This document shows positions 27,293 through 36,796 of a DNA stretch of 51,878 nucleotides, piece after piece. Positions within the stretch are counted from its first letter, which is position 1. Each line of letters opens with the position of its first letter. The DNA is from Bacteroidota bacterium (lineage in GTDB: Bacteria > Bacteroidota > Bacteroidia > Bacteroidales > JAADGE01), in NCBI GenBank assembly GCA_024277895.1, contig JAJRUH010000002.1, forward strand, positions 1 to 51,878. The letters are read 5' to 3'. Under the pieces are notes generated by a model. The model worked only from the letters and a program-made list of their open reading frames with translations. It did not search any database and was not told where the DNA came from. The position numbers were made by a program, and so were the translations under genes.

Positions 27293-28753
27293 TTATTTTT
27301 TGCTTTTCAAAACAAATCTGTCATAAATAAGTAAACCTATTACGGTTACAAGACCTATTGCACTAAAGATATACCAAATATGGTCGGGATGATATGTATC
27401 CCATAAATATTGTGTTAACTCTGTTTTTCCCATGCCCATCTGTTTAGCAGCAGCGTCAAAATATTGATTTTGAGTAAACTCTTTGGAAATTTCTGGTAAT
27501 TGCAAACCTCTTTCGGCAACAGTTCTTTTCAATAAAGATGTTTTATCGGAAATACTTTGATACACACTTCCCGACAGTAAACCTGTAAAAAGATTTCCTG
27601 CTGCTACGGGCAAAAACGAAGTTCCCATATAAAGTGCTTCTTTTCCTTTCGGAGCAATTTTACCTACATATTCCGTAAATTTAGGAGAACTTGCCATTTC
27701 GCCGATTGCAAAAATTACAATACCGAAAATAACATAAAAAGCATTATTTGTTGCAAATGCCAAACCTATACCGATTGCATTAACAATAATACCACTGATA
27801 ATGGCATTTACCGGTTTCAGTCTCATTACAATTGTTGAAATCAGAACCTGAATCAAAACTATCAAACCTGCATCCAAGTTAATAATCATTTCAGGAGCAA
27901 TATCTCCTTTATTAGTTCCGAAAGCATCTGCCAAAGCAGGAGAAATACTGTGTAAAGCATTATAAAGCACTGATGTATCAATCCATTGATCTAAGAAATT
28001 AGGTAAAGTATAAAATAACTGATTAAACATTGTCCAGAATCCGACCATAATAATCAAAAAAATCAATAATTTTTTATCTTGTAAAGCCGTCCAAATATTA
28101 TTTAAAGAATTTCTGATAACTACCGATAATTTTTTATCTGATTTTTCTCTGTCGGGTTCTTTATACAAAAATAAAACTAAAACAAGATTTATCAAAATTG
28201 CAGCCGTTGACATATAAAAAACCAGTTTCCAACTGTTTCCGTCGCCTGAATGTCTTAATTTTGAAGCCATAAAAGGACCTATAAAACCGCCGACATTAAC
28301 AATCATATAAAAAATTCCGAACCCGATTGAAGATGTACTGTCATCAGTAGTTTTTGTAACTGTTGCAGAAATAATCGGTTTAAATAAAGCCGCTCCGAGT
28401 GCTACCCATAAAAATGCGGCAAAAACCGAATAATATTCAGTAAAAATACTCATCATCAAATACCCGGAAGAATATACAACATAAGCAATAATAAGCATTT
28501 TTTTATACCCTACCCTATCGGCAATTGCTCCGGTTATAAGCGGTAAAAGATATAAAATTGCCGTAACAATACCCATCATTAAACCTTTTTGACTTTGCGA
28601 AAAACCCAAAGCACCCTGATCAGTTGAATTTGTAAGATATAATGCAAGAACAGTAAAAAGTCCGTACCATGCAACACGTTCAAACATTTCCATTGAATTC
28701 GCAACCCAAAATGTTCTCGGGAATTTTTTAATTGTTTTTCCGAATTTACTCAT
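27293..28753 (-). CDS. POT/PTR2 family peptide transporter
   Basis: A 486-residue MFS transporter of the proton-dependent oligopeptide group, with about 12-14 helices. The family ExxER motif is in helix 1 (EMFER, Glu22 to Arg26), followed by WYGLFTVLALYLTN. The loop between helices 2 and 3, ITGAIADRVGYKKMLI, matches the MFS signature. It imports di- and tripeptides with protons in well-studied members. An insertion around residues 250-285 between predicted helices is larger than in short POT proteins. Single gene with a TATATTCG box upstream. Confidence 0.85.
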   Translation of the reverse strand: MSKFGKTIKKFPRTFWVANSMEMFERVAWYGLFTVLALYLTNSTDQGALGFSQSQKGLMMGIVTAILYLLPLITGAIADRVGYKKMLIIAYVVYSSGYLMMSIFTEYYSVFAAFLWVALGAALFKPIISATVTKTTDDSTSSIGFGIFYMIVNVGGFIGPFMASKLRHSGDGNSWKLVFYMSTAAILINLVLVLFLYKEPDREKSDKKLSVVIRNSLNNIWTALQDKKLLIFLIIMVGFWTMFNQLFYTLPNFLDQWIDTSVLYNALHSISPALADAFGTNKGDIAPEMIINLDAGLIVLIQVLISTIVMRLKPVNAIISGIIVNAIGIGLAFATNNAFYVIFGIVIFAIGEMASSPKFTEYVGKIAPKGKEALYMGTSFLPVAAGNLFTGLLSGSVYQSISDKTSLLKRTVAERGLQLPEISKEFTQNQYFDAAAKQMGMGKTELTQYLWDTYHPDHIWYIFSAIGLVTVIGLLIYDRFVLKSKK

Positions 28754-28785
28754 CTTATGTATTTTTTGTTTTCAATAATGACCTG

Positions 28786-28793
28786 CGAATATA
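28786..28793 (-). promoter_or_regulatory. -7-like box for POT transporter
   Basis: Minus strand TATATTCG, the TTCG variant of TAnnTTTG also seen before ccoS; the ATG lies 33 bases downstream. Confidence 0.35.
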
Positions 28794-28842
28794 GATTTTA
28801 AACATTAAAAAAAGAAAAATAATTAATTTATCAGGATAATTT

Positions 28843-28850
28843 TATCTTTG
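28843..28850 (+). promoter_or_regulatory. -7 promoter box for acyltransferase
   Basis: TATCTTTG, an exact TAnnTTTG, followed by the acyltransferase ATG 30 bases later. Confidence 0.5.
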
Positions 28851-28879
28851 TAGTCTGTAAAATATACTAAATTGCATCT

Positions 28880-30037
28880 ATGCAAACTATTAAAATAACT
28901 GACTTTTACGACGAATTCAGACCGTATAATGAAACAGAAGCACTTGAAGCCGTTAAACGAATAGCCGAGAACAATCGATTTAAACAAATATTCCGATATT
29001 TTTTTCCGAAATTAACTGACAAAACATTCTTGCAACTGATGAATTCAGTGCATTCAATAAATGATTTTCAAATGAAAATTATGCACCAAATTGCAGATCA
29101 GGTTATTCAAAACACAATTACCGGAATAAAAATCTCGGGATTAGAACATATTGACAAAAGCAAACATTATGTTTTCATTTCAAATCACAGAGATATAATT
29201 TGGGATGCTACATTATTTCAATACCTTTTAGTCGATAACGGTTTTCAAACTACAGAAATAACATTCGGAAATAACTTAATGGAAGACCCTTTGGTTCTTG
29301 ATATCGGAAAAACAAATAAAATGTTTAAAGTTTATCGAAAAGGCACACCCAAAGAACTTTTAAAAAAGACAATACAACTTTCGGAATATATTCGCTATAC
29401 GGTTTTCAATAAAAAACAATCCGTTTGGATTGCTCAACGCGGCGGGAGAACAAAAAACGGAAATGACAAAACACAATCGGGAGTAATTAAAATGCTCAAT
29501 GCGTCCGGCACAAAATCATTTGAAGAAAATATTCGCGAACTGAACATCATTCCTTTATCCGTTTCTTATGAATTTGAACCTAATGACTACCTGAAAGTAA
29601 AAGAACTGTTAAATACACATAACGGAAAATATGAAAAAGCACCCGGTGAAGATATTAACAGTATTATTGACGCAACCTGCAACAAAAAAGGTTATGTGCA
29701 TATTGCTGTCGGGAAATCAATAAATTCAAAACTTCATTTAACCGAAAAAATTTCAAGAACAAATCTTAAAGTCAATAAATTAGCTGAAATTATTGATGCT
29801 GAAATTTACAAAAATTACTATCTCTTTCCTAACAATTATATTGCCTGTGATTTATTAAAACAATCTGAGAAATATTCAGAAAATTACTCAGAAAAACAAA
29901 GAGAAAATTTTATTGCACATAAAAAAAAGCAGCTGAACAAGATAAATAATCATTCGAAAGAAGCGGAAGAATTATTTTTAAAAATTTATGCAAATCCGGT
30001 AATAAATATCAAAAAACTTAATTACACGAAAGATTAA
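28880..30037 (+). CDS. PlsC-like glycerolipid acyltransferase
   Basis: A 385-residue protein of the 1-acyl-glycerol-3-phosphate acyltransferase superfamily, probably acting on membrane lipids. The catalytic block is SNHRDIIWD (101-109). His103 and Asp109 are separated by five residues rather than the usual four, although the alternative pairing with Asp105 is closer; NHRD is a recurring variant. A glycine-rich block QRGGRTKNG replaces the classical FPEGTRS motif. The N-terminal 80 residues are helical and the C terminus is lysine-rich. No membrane helix is obvious. Its last 20 bases overlap the convergent hemerythrin-like gene. Confidence 0.75.
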   Translation: MQTIKITDFYDEFRPYNETEALEAVKRIAENNRFKQIFRYFFPKLTDKTFLQLMNSVHSINDFQMKIMHQIADQVIQNTITGIKISGLEHIDKSKHYVFISNHRDIIWDATLFQYLLVDNGFQTTEITFGNNLMEDPLVLDIGKTNKMFKVYRKGTPKELLKKTIQLSEYIRYTVFNKKQSVWIAQRGGRTKNGNDKTQSGVIKMLNASGTKSFEENIRELNIIPLSVSYEFEPNDYLKVKELLNTHNGKYEKAPGEDINSIIDATCNKKGYVHIAVGKSINSKLHLTEKISRTNLKVNKLAEIIDAEIYKNYYLFPNNYIACDLLKQSEKYSENYSEKQRENFIAHKKKQLNKINNHSKEAEELFLKIYANPVINIKKLNYTKD

Positions 30038-30440
30038 AAACTTCTTTTTTCAGTACTTCTTTAAAATTATTAGTGTTTAAAAGCAGAATATGTTTTAAAA
30101 GCCATTTCCTTAAAAATTCGGCAAATCCGTATAAAGCAATAATATCACTTGATTTATTTTTTTCGGTAAGTTCGTAAATCTTATCTGCTAATAAATTCTC
30201 TATATCAAAATAACGCCGAATAATATCTTCAGAATATATTTTTTTCTCATAATTACAATGAAATTCTGAATAATCTTTCAATTCATTCAAAATACTGATA
30301 ATTTCTTTAGTACCGGGCGCAAAATTTTCAGAAAACAACTCATCATAAAAAGTATTCGCTATTTCAAATAATTTTTTATGTTGTTTATCTATTTCAAAAA
30401 TTCCGGTTTCGTAAGTTTTTTTCCAATTAAAGTGTCTCAT
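30018..30440 (-). CDS. Bacteriohemerythrin-like protein lacking several iron ligands
   Basis: A 140-residue four-helix protein that starts like a bacteriohemerythrin (FNWKKTYETGIFEIDKQHKKLF). Compared with the seven di-iron ligands of the Methylococcus protein, His21, His61, Glu65 and His117 are present, but the two histidines of the third helix are missing (that region reads YFDIENLL) and the final Asp is Asn122. Normal oxygen binding at a di-iron site is therefore unlikely. The frame is intact over the usual length, so it may be kept for another role. It overlaps the end of the acyltransferase gene tail to tail. Confidence 0.78.
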   Translation of the reverse strand: MRHFNWKKTYETGIFEIDKQHKKLFEIANTFYDELFSENFAPGTKEIISILNELKDYSEFHCNYEKKIYSEDIIRRYFDIENLLADKIYELTEKNKSSDIIALYGFAEFLRKWLLKHILLLNTNNFKEVLKKEVFNLSCN

Positions 30441-30507
30441 TTTTTCATTTATTTAAAGACATATTTTTCATATCATAAGTTGCATGAACCGGCATTTTTT
30501 TACAAAA

Positions 30508-30605
30508 CTGACTTTTTGTCTGTATTTTATTACCAATTTTATGCCGATAAAATCATCTGTTATGCCTTTTTTTCATAAAAATGATAAAAAAACCGCTCGG
30601 CATAA
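30508..30605 (+). promoter_or_regulatory. Structured dnaK upstream region
   Basis: An imperfect palindrome CTGACTTTTTGTCTG (30508-30522) is followed by TTATGCCGA (30539-30547) and its exact reverse complement TCGGCATAA (30597-30605). Between these arms a smaller T-rich/A-rich hairpin is possible around 30567-30592. This could be an operator plus leader structure for a heat-shock gene; no CIRCE element is present. Function is inference. Confidence 0.35.
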
Positions 30606-30660
30606 TGATTGATAAAGTAAAACTGACAATCTGAATACTAATTAAAATAATATAAAAAAA

Positions 30661-32598
30661 ATGGGAAAAATAATAGGTATCGATTTAGGAACAACAAATT
30701 CATGCGTTTCAGTAATGGAAGGAAATGAACCTGTTGTTATCCAAAACAGCGAAGGGAAAAGAACAACTCCTTCAATTGTTGCATTTGTCGAAGGAGGAGA
30801 AAGAAAAGTGGGAGATCCGGCAAAACGACAAGCAATTACAAATCCGGAAAAAACAATATTCTCCATAAAACGATTTATGGGAGAAACTTATGACAAAGTA
30901 AGTAAAGAAATCGGAAGAGTTTCATATAAAGTTGTAAAAGGCGAAAATAACACACCGCGTGTTAAAATTGACGACAGGTTATATACTCCGCAAGAAATTT
31001 CGGCAATGGTTCTTCAAAAAATGAAAAAAACTGCAGAAGATTTTCTCGGACAAGAAGTAACGGAAGCTGTTATTACCGTACCCGCTTATTTCAGCGATTC
31101 GCAAAGACAAGCAACCAAAGAAGCCGGAGAAATTGCCGGTTTAACGGTAAAGAGAATTATTAACGAACCTACTGCCGCTGCTTTAGCATACGGCTTAGAT
31201 AAAAAACAAAAAGACGAAACTATTGCTGTTTTCGACCTCGGAGGCGGAACATTTGATATTTCAATTTTGGAACTCGGCGACGGTGTTTTTGAAGTAAAAT
31301 CAACAAACGGTGATACACATCTCGGCGGTGATGATTTTGATCAAATGATAATCAACTGGTTAGCAGAAGAATTTCTAAAAGATGAAAACATTGATTTAAG
31401 AAAAGATCCGATGGCTCTTCAACGATTGAAAGAAGCTGCCGAAAAAGCAAAAATAGAACTGTCAAGTTCAACAAGCACCGAAATTAATCTTCCGTATATT
31501 ATGCCTGTTGACGGAATACCTAAACACTTGGTAAGAACTTTAACAAGAGCAAAATTTGAACAACTGGCAGACAGTTTAATTCAAAAAGTAATTGAACCCT
31601 GTAAAATTGCAATGAAAGATGCCGGAATTTCAAATTCGGATATTGACGAAGTTATTCTTGTCGGCGGTTCAACCAGAATTCCTGCGATTCAAAAAGTTGT
31701 GGAAAATTTCTTCGGAAAAACACCCTCAAAAGGTGTAAATCCGGATGAAGTTGTTGCCGTAGGTGCTGCTATTCAGGGCGGTGTATTATCAGGTGATGTA
31801 AAAGATGTTTTATTGTTGGACGTTACTCCGCTTTCCCTCGGTATTGAAACAATGGGCAGTGTTATGACAAAATTAATCGAGTCTAACACAACCATTCCTA
31901 CAAAAAAATCACAAACTTTTACAACTGCTGTTGACAATCAACCTTCCGTAGAAATTCATGTGTTACAAGGTGAAAGAGCAATGGCTCATGACAATAAATC
32001 TATCGGACGTTTTCATTTAGACAGTATTCCTCCGGCACCGAGAGGTGTTCCGCAAATTGAAGTAACTTTTGATATTGATGCCAACGGTATTTTAAATGTT
32101 TCGGCAAAAGACAAAGGAACAGGTAAAGAACAAAAAATCAGAATTGAAGCATCTTCGGGCTTGTCTGACGAAGAAATTCAAAAAATGAAAGATGAAGCTG
32201 CCGCAAATGCCGATGCCGATAAAAAAGCAAAAGAAAAAATTGATAAAATCAATCAGGCAGATTCTTTAATCTTCCAAACAGAAAAACAACTGAAAGAATT
32301 CGGAGACAAATTACCGGCTGATAAAAAAGGACCGATTGAAGATGCTCTGAAAAAATTGAAAGATGCACACAAAAGTGAAGATTTGGATGCTATTGACAAA
32401 GCTATGAATGAGCTGAATACGGTTTTTCAGGCAGCATCGCAGGAAATGTATAACCAAGGCGCACAAGGCGGTGCACAAGGTGCAAATTTTCAAGATGCAA
32501 ACATCAATAATCCGTATGCTGATCAAGCAGGAACCGATGATGAAAAGAAAAACAATGAAGATGACATTCAAGATGTTGATTATGAAGAAGTGAAATAA
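30661..32598 (+). CDS. dnaK: Chaperone protein DnaK (Hsp70)
   Basis: A 645-residue ATP-driven chaperone. The first phosphate loop [16 protein letters not shown] is at residues 5-20. Further marks are the [13 protein letters not shown] segment, the [13 protein letters not shown] phosphate-2 motif, and [12 protein letters not shown]. The linker [16 protein letters not shown] leads into the substrate-binding domain. The C-terminal lid ends in a Gly/Gln/Asn-rich stretch and the acidic tail DVDYEEVK, as in most bacterial DnaK. No grpE or dnaJ is adjacent. A strong terminator follows. Confidence 0.98.
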   Translation: MGKIIGIDLGTTNSCVSVMEGNEPVVIQNSEGKRTTPSIVAFVEGGERKVGDPAKRQAITNPEKTIFSIKRFMGETYDKVSKEIGRVSYKVVKGENNTPRVKIDDRLYTPQEISAMVLQKMKKTAEDFLGQEVTEAVITVPAYFSDSQRQATKEAGEIAGLTVKRIINEPTAAALAYGLDKKQKDETIAVFDLGGGTFDISILELGDGVFEVKSTNGDTHLGGDDFDQMIINWLAEEFLKDENIDLRKDPMALQRLKEAAEKAKIELSSSTSTEINLPYIMPVDGIPKHLVRTLTRAKFEQLADSLIQKVIEPCKIAMKDAGISNSDIDEVILVGGSTRIPAIQKVVENFFGKTPSKGVNPDEVVAVGAAIQGGVLSGDVKDVLLLDVTPLSLGIETMGSVMTKLIESNTTIPTKKSQTFTTAVDNQPSVEIHVLQGERAMAHDNKSIGRFHLDSIPPAPRGVPQIEVTFDIDANGILNVSAKDKGTGKEQKIRIEASSGLSDEEIQKMKDEAAANADADKKAKEKIDKINQADSLIFQTEKQLKEFGDKLPADKKGPIEDALKKLKDAHKSEDLDAIDKAMNELNTVFQAASQEMYNQGAQGGAQGANFQDANINNPYADQAGTDDEKKNNEDDIQDVDYEEVK

Positions 32599-32621
32599 AC
32601 AAGCAAATAATAATAATTGAT

Positions 32622-32655
32622 TAAGAAAGCCGGCTAATGTCGGCTTTCTTATTTC
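32622..32655 (+). terminator. Intrinsic terminator after dnaK
   Basis: TAAGAAAGCCG pairs perfectly with CGGCTTTCTTA across an 8-base loop (32633-32640), followed by a T-rich stretch. It starts 24 bases after the dnaK stop. Confidence 0.85.
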
Positions 32656-33008
32656 TTCCGTTCCGGTAACCTGAACTTGATATAAGATTTACCTCACAGA
32701 AAAACAAAAATCGATTAGATTTGGGTTGAAAATCGTAAAATTATAACAGTTTATTATGAAAGATTTTCTGTTCAAAGATGATGTGCTTTTGTTTTTCCTT
32801 TTAAAAATTTCAACAATTAACTCCTAAAATTTACCAAACTTTCTTGAATTATCCCGATAATACTGCAAAAATTTGTTTTGTTTAGATGCTAATTAGATAC
32901 TGTGAACAAATATTATATCGAACTCAAGTTATTATTTAAAATTCAAAAAATCCGAACAAAAAAACAGTATTTTAAGATTTAAATAAATTTTAAAACTATT
33001 TTTGTATA
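32656..33008. other. Gene-free AT-rich gap
   Basis: About 350 bases between the dnaK terminator and the DUF2851 gene. I see no coding frame, RNA gene or element repeat, only the -7 box at its right end. Confidence 0.5.
32997..33004 (+). promoter_or_regulatory. -7 box directly before DUF2851 gene
   Basis: TATTTTTG, an exact TAnnTTTG, ends four bases before the ATG at 33009. If it is used, the transcript would be leaderless or nearly so. Confidence 0.35.
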
Positions 33009-34310
33009 ATGCGAGAAAATATAACCATATCCGAAAATTTTTTACACTACATATGGAAAAATAAACTTTTCCGTTCTGAAAATATGACCGACGCTGACGG
33101 CAATCATATTAAAGTTCTCTCGACCGGAACATTAAACACCGATGCCGGACCCGATTTTTTTAATGCAAAAATAAAAATCGGGGATACAATTTGGGCAGGA
33201 AATATTGAAATCCATCTCCGTTCATCCGATTGGTATAAACACAATCATCATAAAGACCATGCATATAATAATGTCATTCTGCACCTTGTTATCGAAAATG
33301 ATAAAGATTGTTATTCTGCTGATAACAAATTAATTACAATAAGTACTTTAAACTATGCCAATAATCTTTTTGAACAATATAAAAATTTAATTAATAACTA
33401 GCAAGAAATTTTATGCAGTAATTTTATACTCAAAATTGACAAATTTTATCTGAACAGTTGGTTATCATCTATACTCATTGAACGAGCCGAACAAAAAACA
33501 GCTTACGCAAAAAGTTTATTCGATTTTAAAACAGCCGATTGGGAAGAAATATTTTATATCCTAACAGCACGAGCTTTCGGATTTAAAGTAAATGCCTTAC
33601 CATTCGAACTGCTGGCAAAATCACTTCCGCTTAAAATGCTTGCTAAGCACAAAAACAACAAATTTCAACTCGAAGCCCTGCTTTTCGGTCAAGCCGGAAT
33701 GTTAAACGATGATGAAATAAATGACGACTATTATCTTCAACTGAAAAAAGAATATCATTTTCTGAAAGCAAAATACAAATTGCAAGCAATTGAAAAGCAT
33801 TTATGGAAATTTTTACGTATCCGACCGTCTAATTTTCCGACAATAAGAATAGCTCAATTTGCCGATTTAATTTTTAAATCTTCACATCTTTTTTCAAAGG
33901 TTTTAGAGATAAAAAAAGTAAAAGAACTTGAAACACTATTCTTTATCGAAGCAGGCAACTATTGGAAAACACATTATAAATTCGGAAAAGAAACACGTTT
34001 TAAAGACAAAAAAATAGGCAAAACAGCCCTGAATTCAATAATAATCAACACCGTTATACCTGTTTTGTTTCTTTACGGAAAAGAAAAAGACAAACCCGAA
34101 ACTATTGAAAAAGCAATTAGTTTTCTTGAAAATATCAAACCCGAGAAAAATAATATCGTAAAAAAATGGGAAAATACAGGTTTAAAAATAAAAAACGCTT
34201 ATTTTTCGCAAGCATTAATTCAACTTTATAACGAATATTGTATTAAAAAAAGATGTTTAGATTGCAGAATAGGACATCTTTACCTTCAAAATAAAAAAGC
34301 AGATGTCTAA
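33009..34310 (+). pseudogene. DUF2851 family gene interrupted by an in-frame TAG
   Basis: The reading frame spans 433 codon positions and is intact except for TAG at 33399-33401 (codon 131). The residues on both sides read on in the same frame: FEQYKNLINN, stop, QEILCSNFILKIDKFYLNSW. The family's SWLSSILIERAEQK segment follows, and the end has the Cys-rich CIKKRCLDCRIGHL. No base is lost or gained. This is a conserved Bacteroidota protein of unknown function. Either it is a recent nonsense mutation, a sequencing error, or TAG is read through; TAG ends several other genes in the window, so it is a normal stop here. A restart at ATG 33636 would give only the C-terminal 224 residues. The last 8 bases overlap the K+ channel gene. 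Confidence 0.82.
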
Positions 34311-35340
34311 AGAATTCAGAAATATATATATTGCCTCAATCTTTCTCCTGTTTATATTTGTATCAGGAGTTTCCGGTTTTATTTTAATTGAAAACTACAC
34401 ATTTACCGAAGCTGTATATATGACAATTTTAACGATGTCAACAGTGGGCTTCGGAGAAATAAAGCCGTTATCAACTCACGGAATGATTTTTACTGTTGTT
34501 CTGATTATTACAAGTTTAGGAATTTTCGGATATTTTTTAACTTCGGTTACCCGAATATTTATTGACGGTGATTACAAAAAAGCAATAAAACATTATTACA
34601 AATTAAAAAAATTAAAGAAATTGAAAAATCATATAATAGTTTGCGGTTTCGGTCGAAACGGAAAAAAAGCCGTCAGCGACCTTTTGGAAATAAACAAAAA
34701 AGTAGTTGTTATTGATAACAATAATAAAGTTATTAGTACTGACACAAACGATAACATTCTTAAAAACAAAAATTTAACAATAATTCACGGTGATGCTGCC
34801 AATGAAGAAACACTTGAAAAAGCAAATATAAAAAATGCAAAGGCAATACTTACAACTTTGCCTAATGATGCTGAAAACCTACTTATTGTATTAACCTCAA
34901 GAGATTTAAATGCAGACTTAACAATTATTTCAAGAGTTTCAGATGAACATTCGTTTAAAAAATTGAAACGTGCCGGAGCCGATAATGTTATAATGCCGGA
35001 TATTGTAGGCGGTGCCAGAATGGCAAAACTCATTACCGAGCCTGATATTGTAGAATTTCTGGAGCAAATTATGTTACGTGAAGGACAGGATGTAAATCTG
35101 GAAGAAATTTCCTGCGATGATTTGGCAGCTTGTTTTGTTAACAGCACCATTGCAAATTTAGATATTCGAAAAAAAACAGGCGCAAACATCATCGGATTAA
35201 AACTAAAAGACGGAACATATCTTTTTAATCCTAACGGTGATATTGAACTCAAAAAAGAAAATAAACTTTTTGTGCTCGGAAGAAATGATCAAACTGACAA
35301 ACTAAAATCATTACTCGAAAGCGGTCATTATTTTGATTAA
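34303..35340 (+). CDS. K+ channel with RCK (TrkA-N/TrkA-C) domain
   Basis: A 345-residue ion channel subunit. Two membrane helices (about 8-30 and 60-84) bracket a pore loop with the filter TVGFGE (47-52), a TVGYGD-type potassium filter. A cytoplasmic RCK domain begins at HIIVCGFGRNG (110-120), with the G-x-G-x-x-G nucleotide-binding glycines and VVVID following; a TrkA-C-type domain ends the chain. RCK domains gate such channels in response to nucleotides or ions. Translation overlaps the end of the DUF2851 gene, so its expression may depend on that broken gene. Confidence 0.9.
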   Translation: MSKEFRNIYIASIFLLFIFVSGVSGFILIENYTFTEAVYMTILTMSTVGFGEIKPLSTHGMIFTVVLIITSLGIFGYFLTSVTRIFIDGDYKKAIKHYYKLKKLKKLKNHIIVCGFGRNGKKAVSDLLEINKKVVVIDNNNKVISTDTNDNILKNKNLTIIHGDAANEETLEKANIKNAKAILTTLPNDAENLLIVLTSRDLNADLTIISRVSDEHSFKKLKRAGADNVIMPDIVGGARMAKLITEPDIVEFLEQIMLREGQDVNLEEISCDDLAACFVNSTIANLDIRKKTGANIIGLKLKDGTYLFNPNGDIELKKENKLFVLGRNDQTDKLKSLLESGHYFD

Positions 35341-35351
35341 TAATATAATAA

Positions 35352-36686
35352 TTATTTTATATTTTTATTTTTTATCAAACTGCGTTTTAACAAAGTCGTA
35401 TAAATAGGTTCATTACCTAATTGAGCCGTAACAACCGAAGCCGTAACAGTTGAAATTATCAAAGGCAGTATCATTTCATAATTCGATGTCATTTCTACGG
35501 CTAAAACCAAACCTGTCAACGGTGCTCTGACAGTTGAGGCAAAAATTGCCGCCATTCCGGCAACGGCAAAAATACCCGCTTGAGAAATAAGTTCCGGGAA
35601 AAAATAATCGGCAATATTTCCGAATAACATTCCGAAAATAACACCGAGTGCAAGCAAAGGAGCAAATATACCGCCGGGAACACCGGTACCGTAACTAAAA
35701 ATCGTAAGCAAAAATCTTCCGATAAATAAAACAATCAAAACTTTAAAACTCAAAGAATTATCCAAAACCATCCGGATTGTTCCGTATCCGCCTCCAATCA
35801 TATCAGGGCTTATAATCCCCGCAACGGTAATTAAAATACCGATAAAAATAATGCTCAAAAATAAATATGTTCTTGATAAACTCCGAAAAAAATTAAGCGT
35901 CAAAATTACTGATTTATTAAATAAATAGCCTATAAAACTGAAGAAAAAACCTAAAAGCAGAAACATCCAAATAAGGGAAATATCGGGTGTAGGAAAAATA
36001 GTCATTCGTATAACCGGATCGGCACCGATTAACAAACGAACTATTAAATCTGCCGTCCCGGAGGCGACCATAATCGCAGCAACCGAAAAAAACGTATGCT
36101 TAAAGTGCCCGTGCATTTCTTCAATAACAAAAATTATTCCCGCAAGCGGTGCATTAAAAGCACTTGCCAAACCGGCTGCCGCACCCGCCGATACCAAAGG
36201 ATTTGTTTCGTCAGCAGGTTGTTTAAAAACATCTTCCGTCATTTTTCCCATATTGGCACCGATTTGAATAGTCGGTCCCTCGCGACCCAATAACATTCCG
36301 CTTCCCAAAGAAAACAATGACGCAAAAAATTTAATCGGCAATACTTTTTTCCAACGCAAAGGTTTAATGCCGTCTAATGCACCTTCAATTTCCTGAACCC
36401 CGCTGCCGGATGTCTCGGGAGCATATTTCTTAACTAAAAACAAAGAAACAGTTATTCCCGTAATCCCGAGAAACAGAGGTAATAACCAACTTACGAAACC
36501 GGAATGTTCGATATTTGCATATAAACCTGTTCTGAAATTATCAATATAGCCCAAAATAAGTCGAAATACAGAACCTGTAATCCCTACGATTATCCCGATT
36601 ATAAATGCAAAAAATATTAATTTAAAATTTTTACTGCCTGCATCCGTAAACCGTTGATCACTTTTCCAAGACTTTAAATATCCCAT
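35352..36686 (-). CDS. clcA: ClC-type chloride channel/antiporter
   Basis: A 444-residue ClC transporter with about 18 membrane segments in the usual count. The anion-site motif is GSGVQEIEG (94-102), a common variant of GSGIP. GREGP (134-138) carries the gating Glu136. FVIEEM (186-191) holds the inner Glu that marks proton-coupled exchangers, and GGIFAPLLALG is the later ion-site motif. It is therefore more likely a Cl-/H+ antiporter than a pure channel. There are no CBS domains. It is convergent with the K+ channel gene, only 11 bases apart. Confidence 0.9.
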   Translation of the reverse strand: MGYLKSWKSDQRFTDAGSKNFKLIFFAFIIGIIVGITGSVFRLILGYIDNFRTGLYANIEHSGFVSWLLPLFLGITGITVSLFLVKKYAPETSGSGVQEIEGALDGIKPLRWKKVLPIKFFASLFSLGSGMLLGREGPTIQIGANMGKMTEDVFKQPADETNPLVSAGAAAGLASAFNAPLAGIIFVIEEMHGHFKHTFFSVAAIMVASGTADLIVRLLIGADPVIRMTIFPTPDISLIWMFLLLGFFFSFIGYLFNKSVILTLNFFRSLSRTYLFLSIIFIGILITVAGIISPDMIGGGYGTIRMVLDNSLSFKVLIVLFIGRFLLTIFSYGTGVPGGIFAPLLALGVIFGMLFGNIADYFFPELISQAGIFAVAGMAAIFASTVRAPLTGLVLAVEMTSNYEMILPLIISTVTASVVTAQLGNEPIYTTLLKRSLIKNKNIK

Positions 36687-36718
36687 TTTCTAATTCCTCT
36701 TTTTTGATTGAAGGTTTG

Positions 36719-36726
36719 CAAAGTTA
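36719..36726 (-). promoter_or_regulatory. -7 promoter box for clcA
   Basis: Minus strand TAACTTTG followed by CA, an exact TAnnTTTG, with the clcA ATG 33 bases downstream. Confidence 0.5.
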
Positions 36727-36796
36727 TTAATTCTTTGCATTCTCTTTGGAAATATCCAAAAGTTTTATCATTTTTACAAACCCTTAATTTAAAAAT

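Noticed and set aside
30539-30605. RNA thermometer controlling dnaK
   Set aside because: The stems end about 55 bases before the start codon and do not cover it, so a classical thermometer is not supported; kept only as a structural observation.
33399-33401. Reassigned TAG codon across the genome
   Set aside because: At least five intact genes in the window end in TAG with unrelated sequence after it, so TAG is a normal stop.
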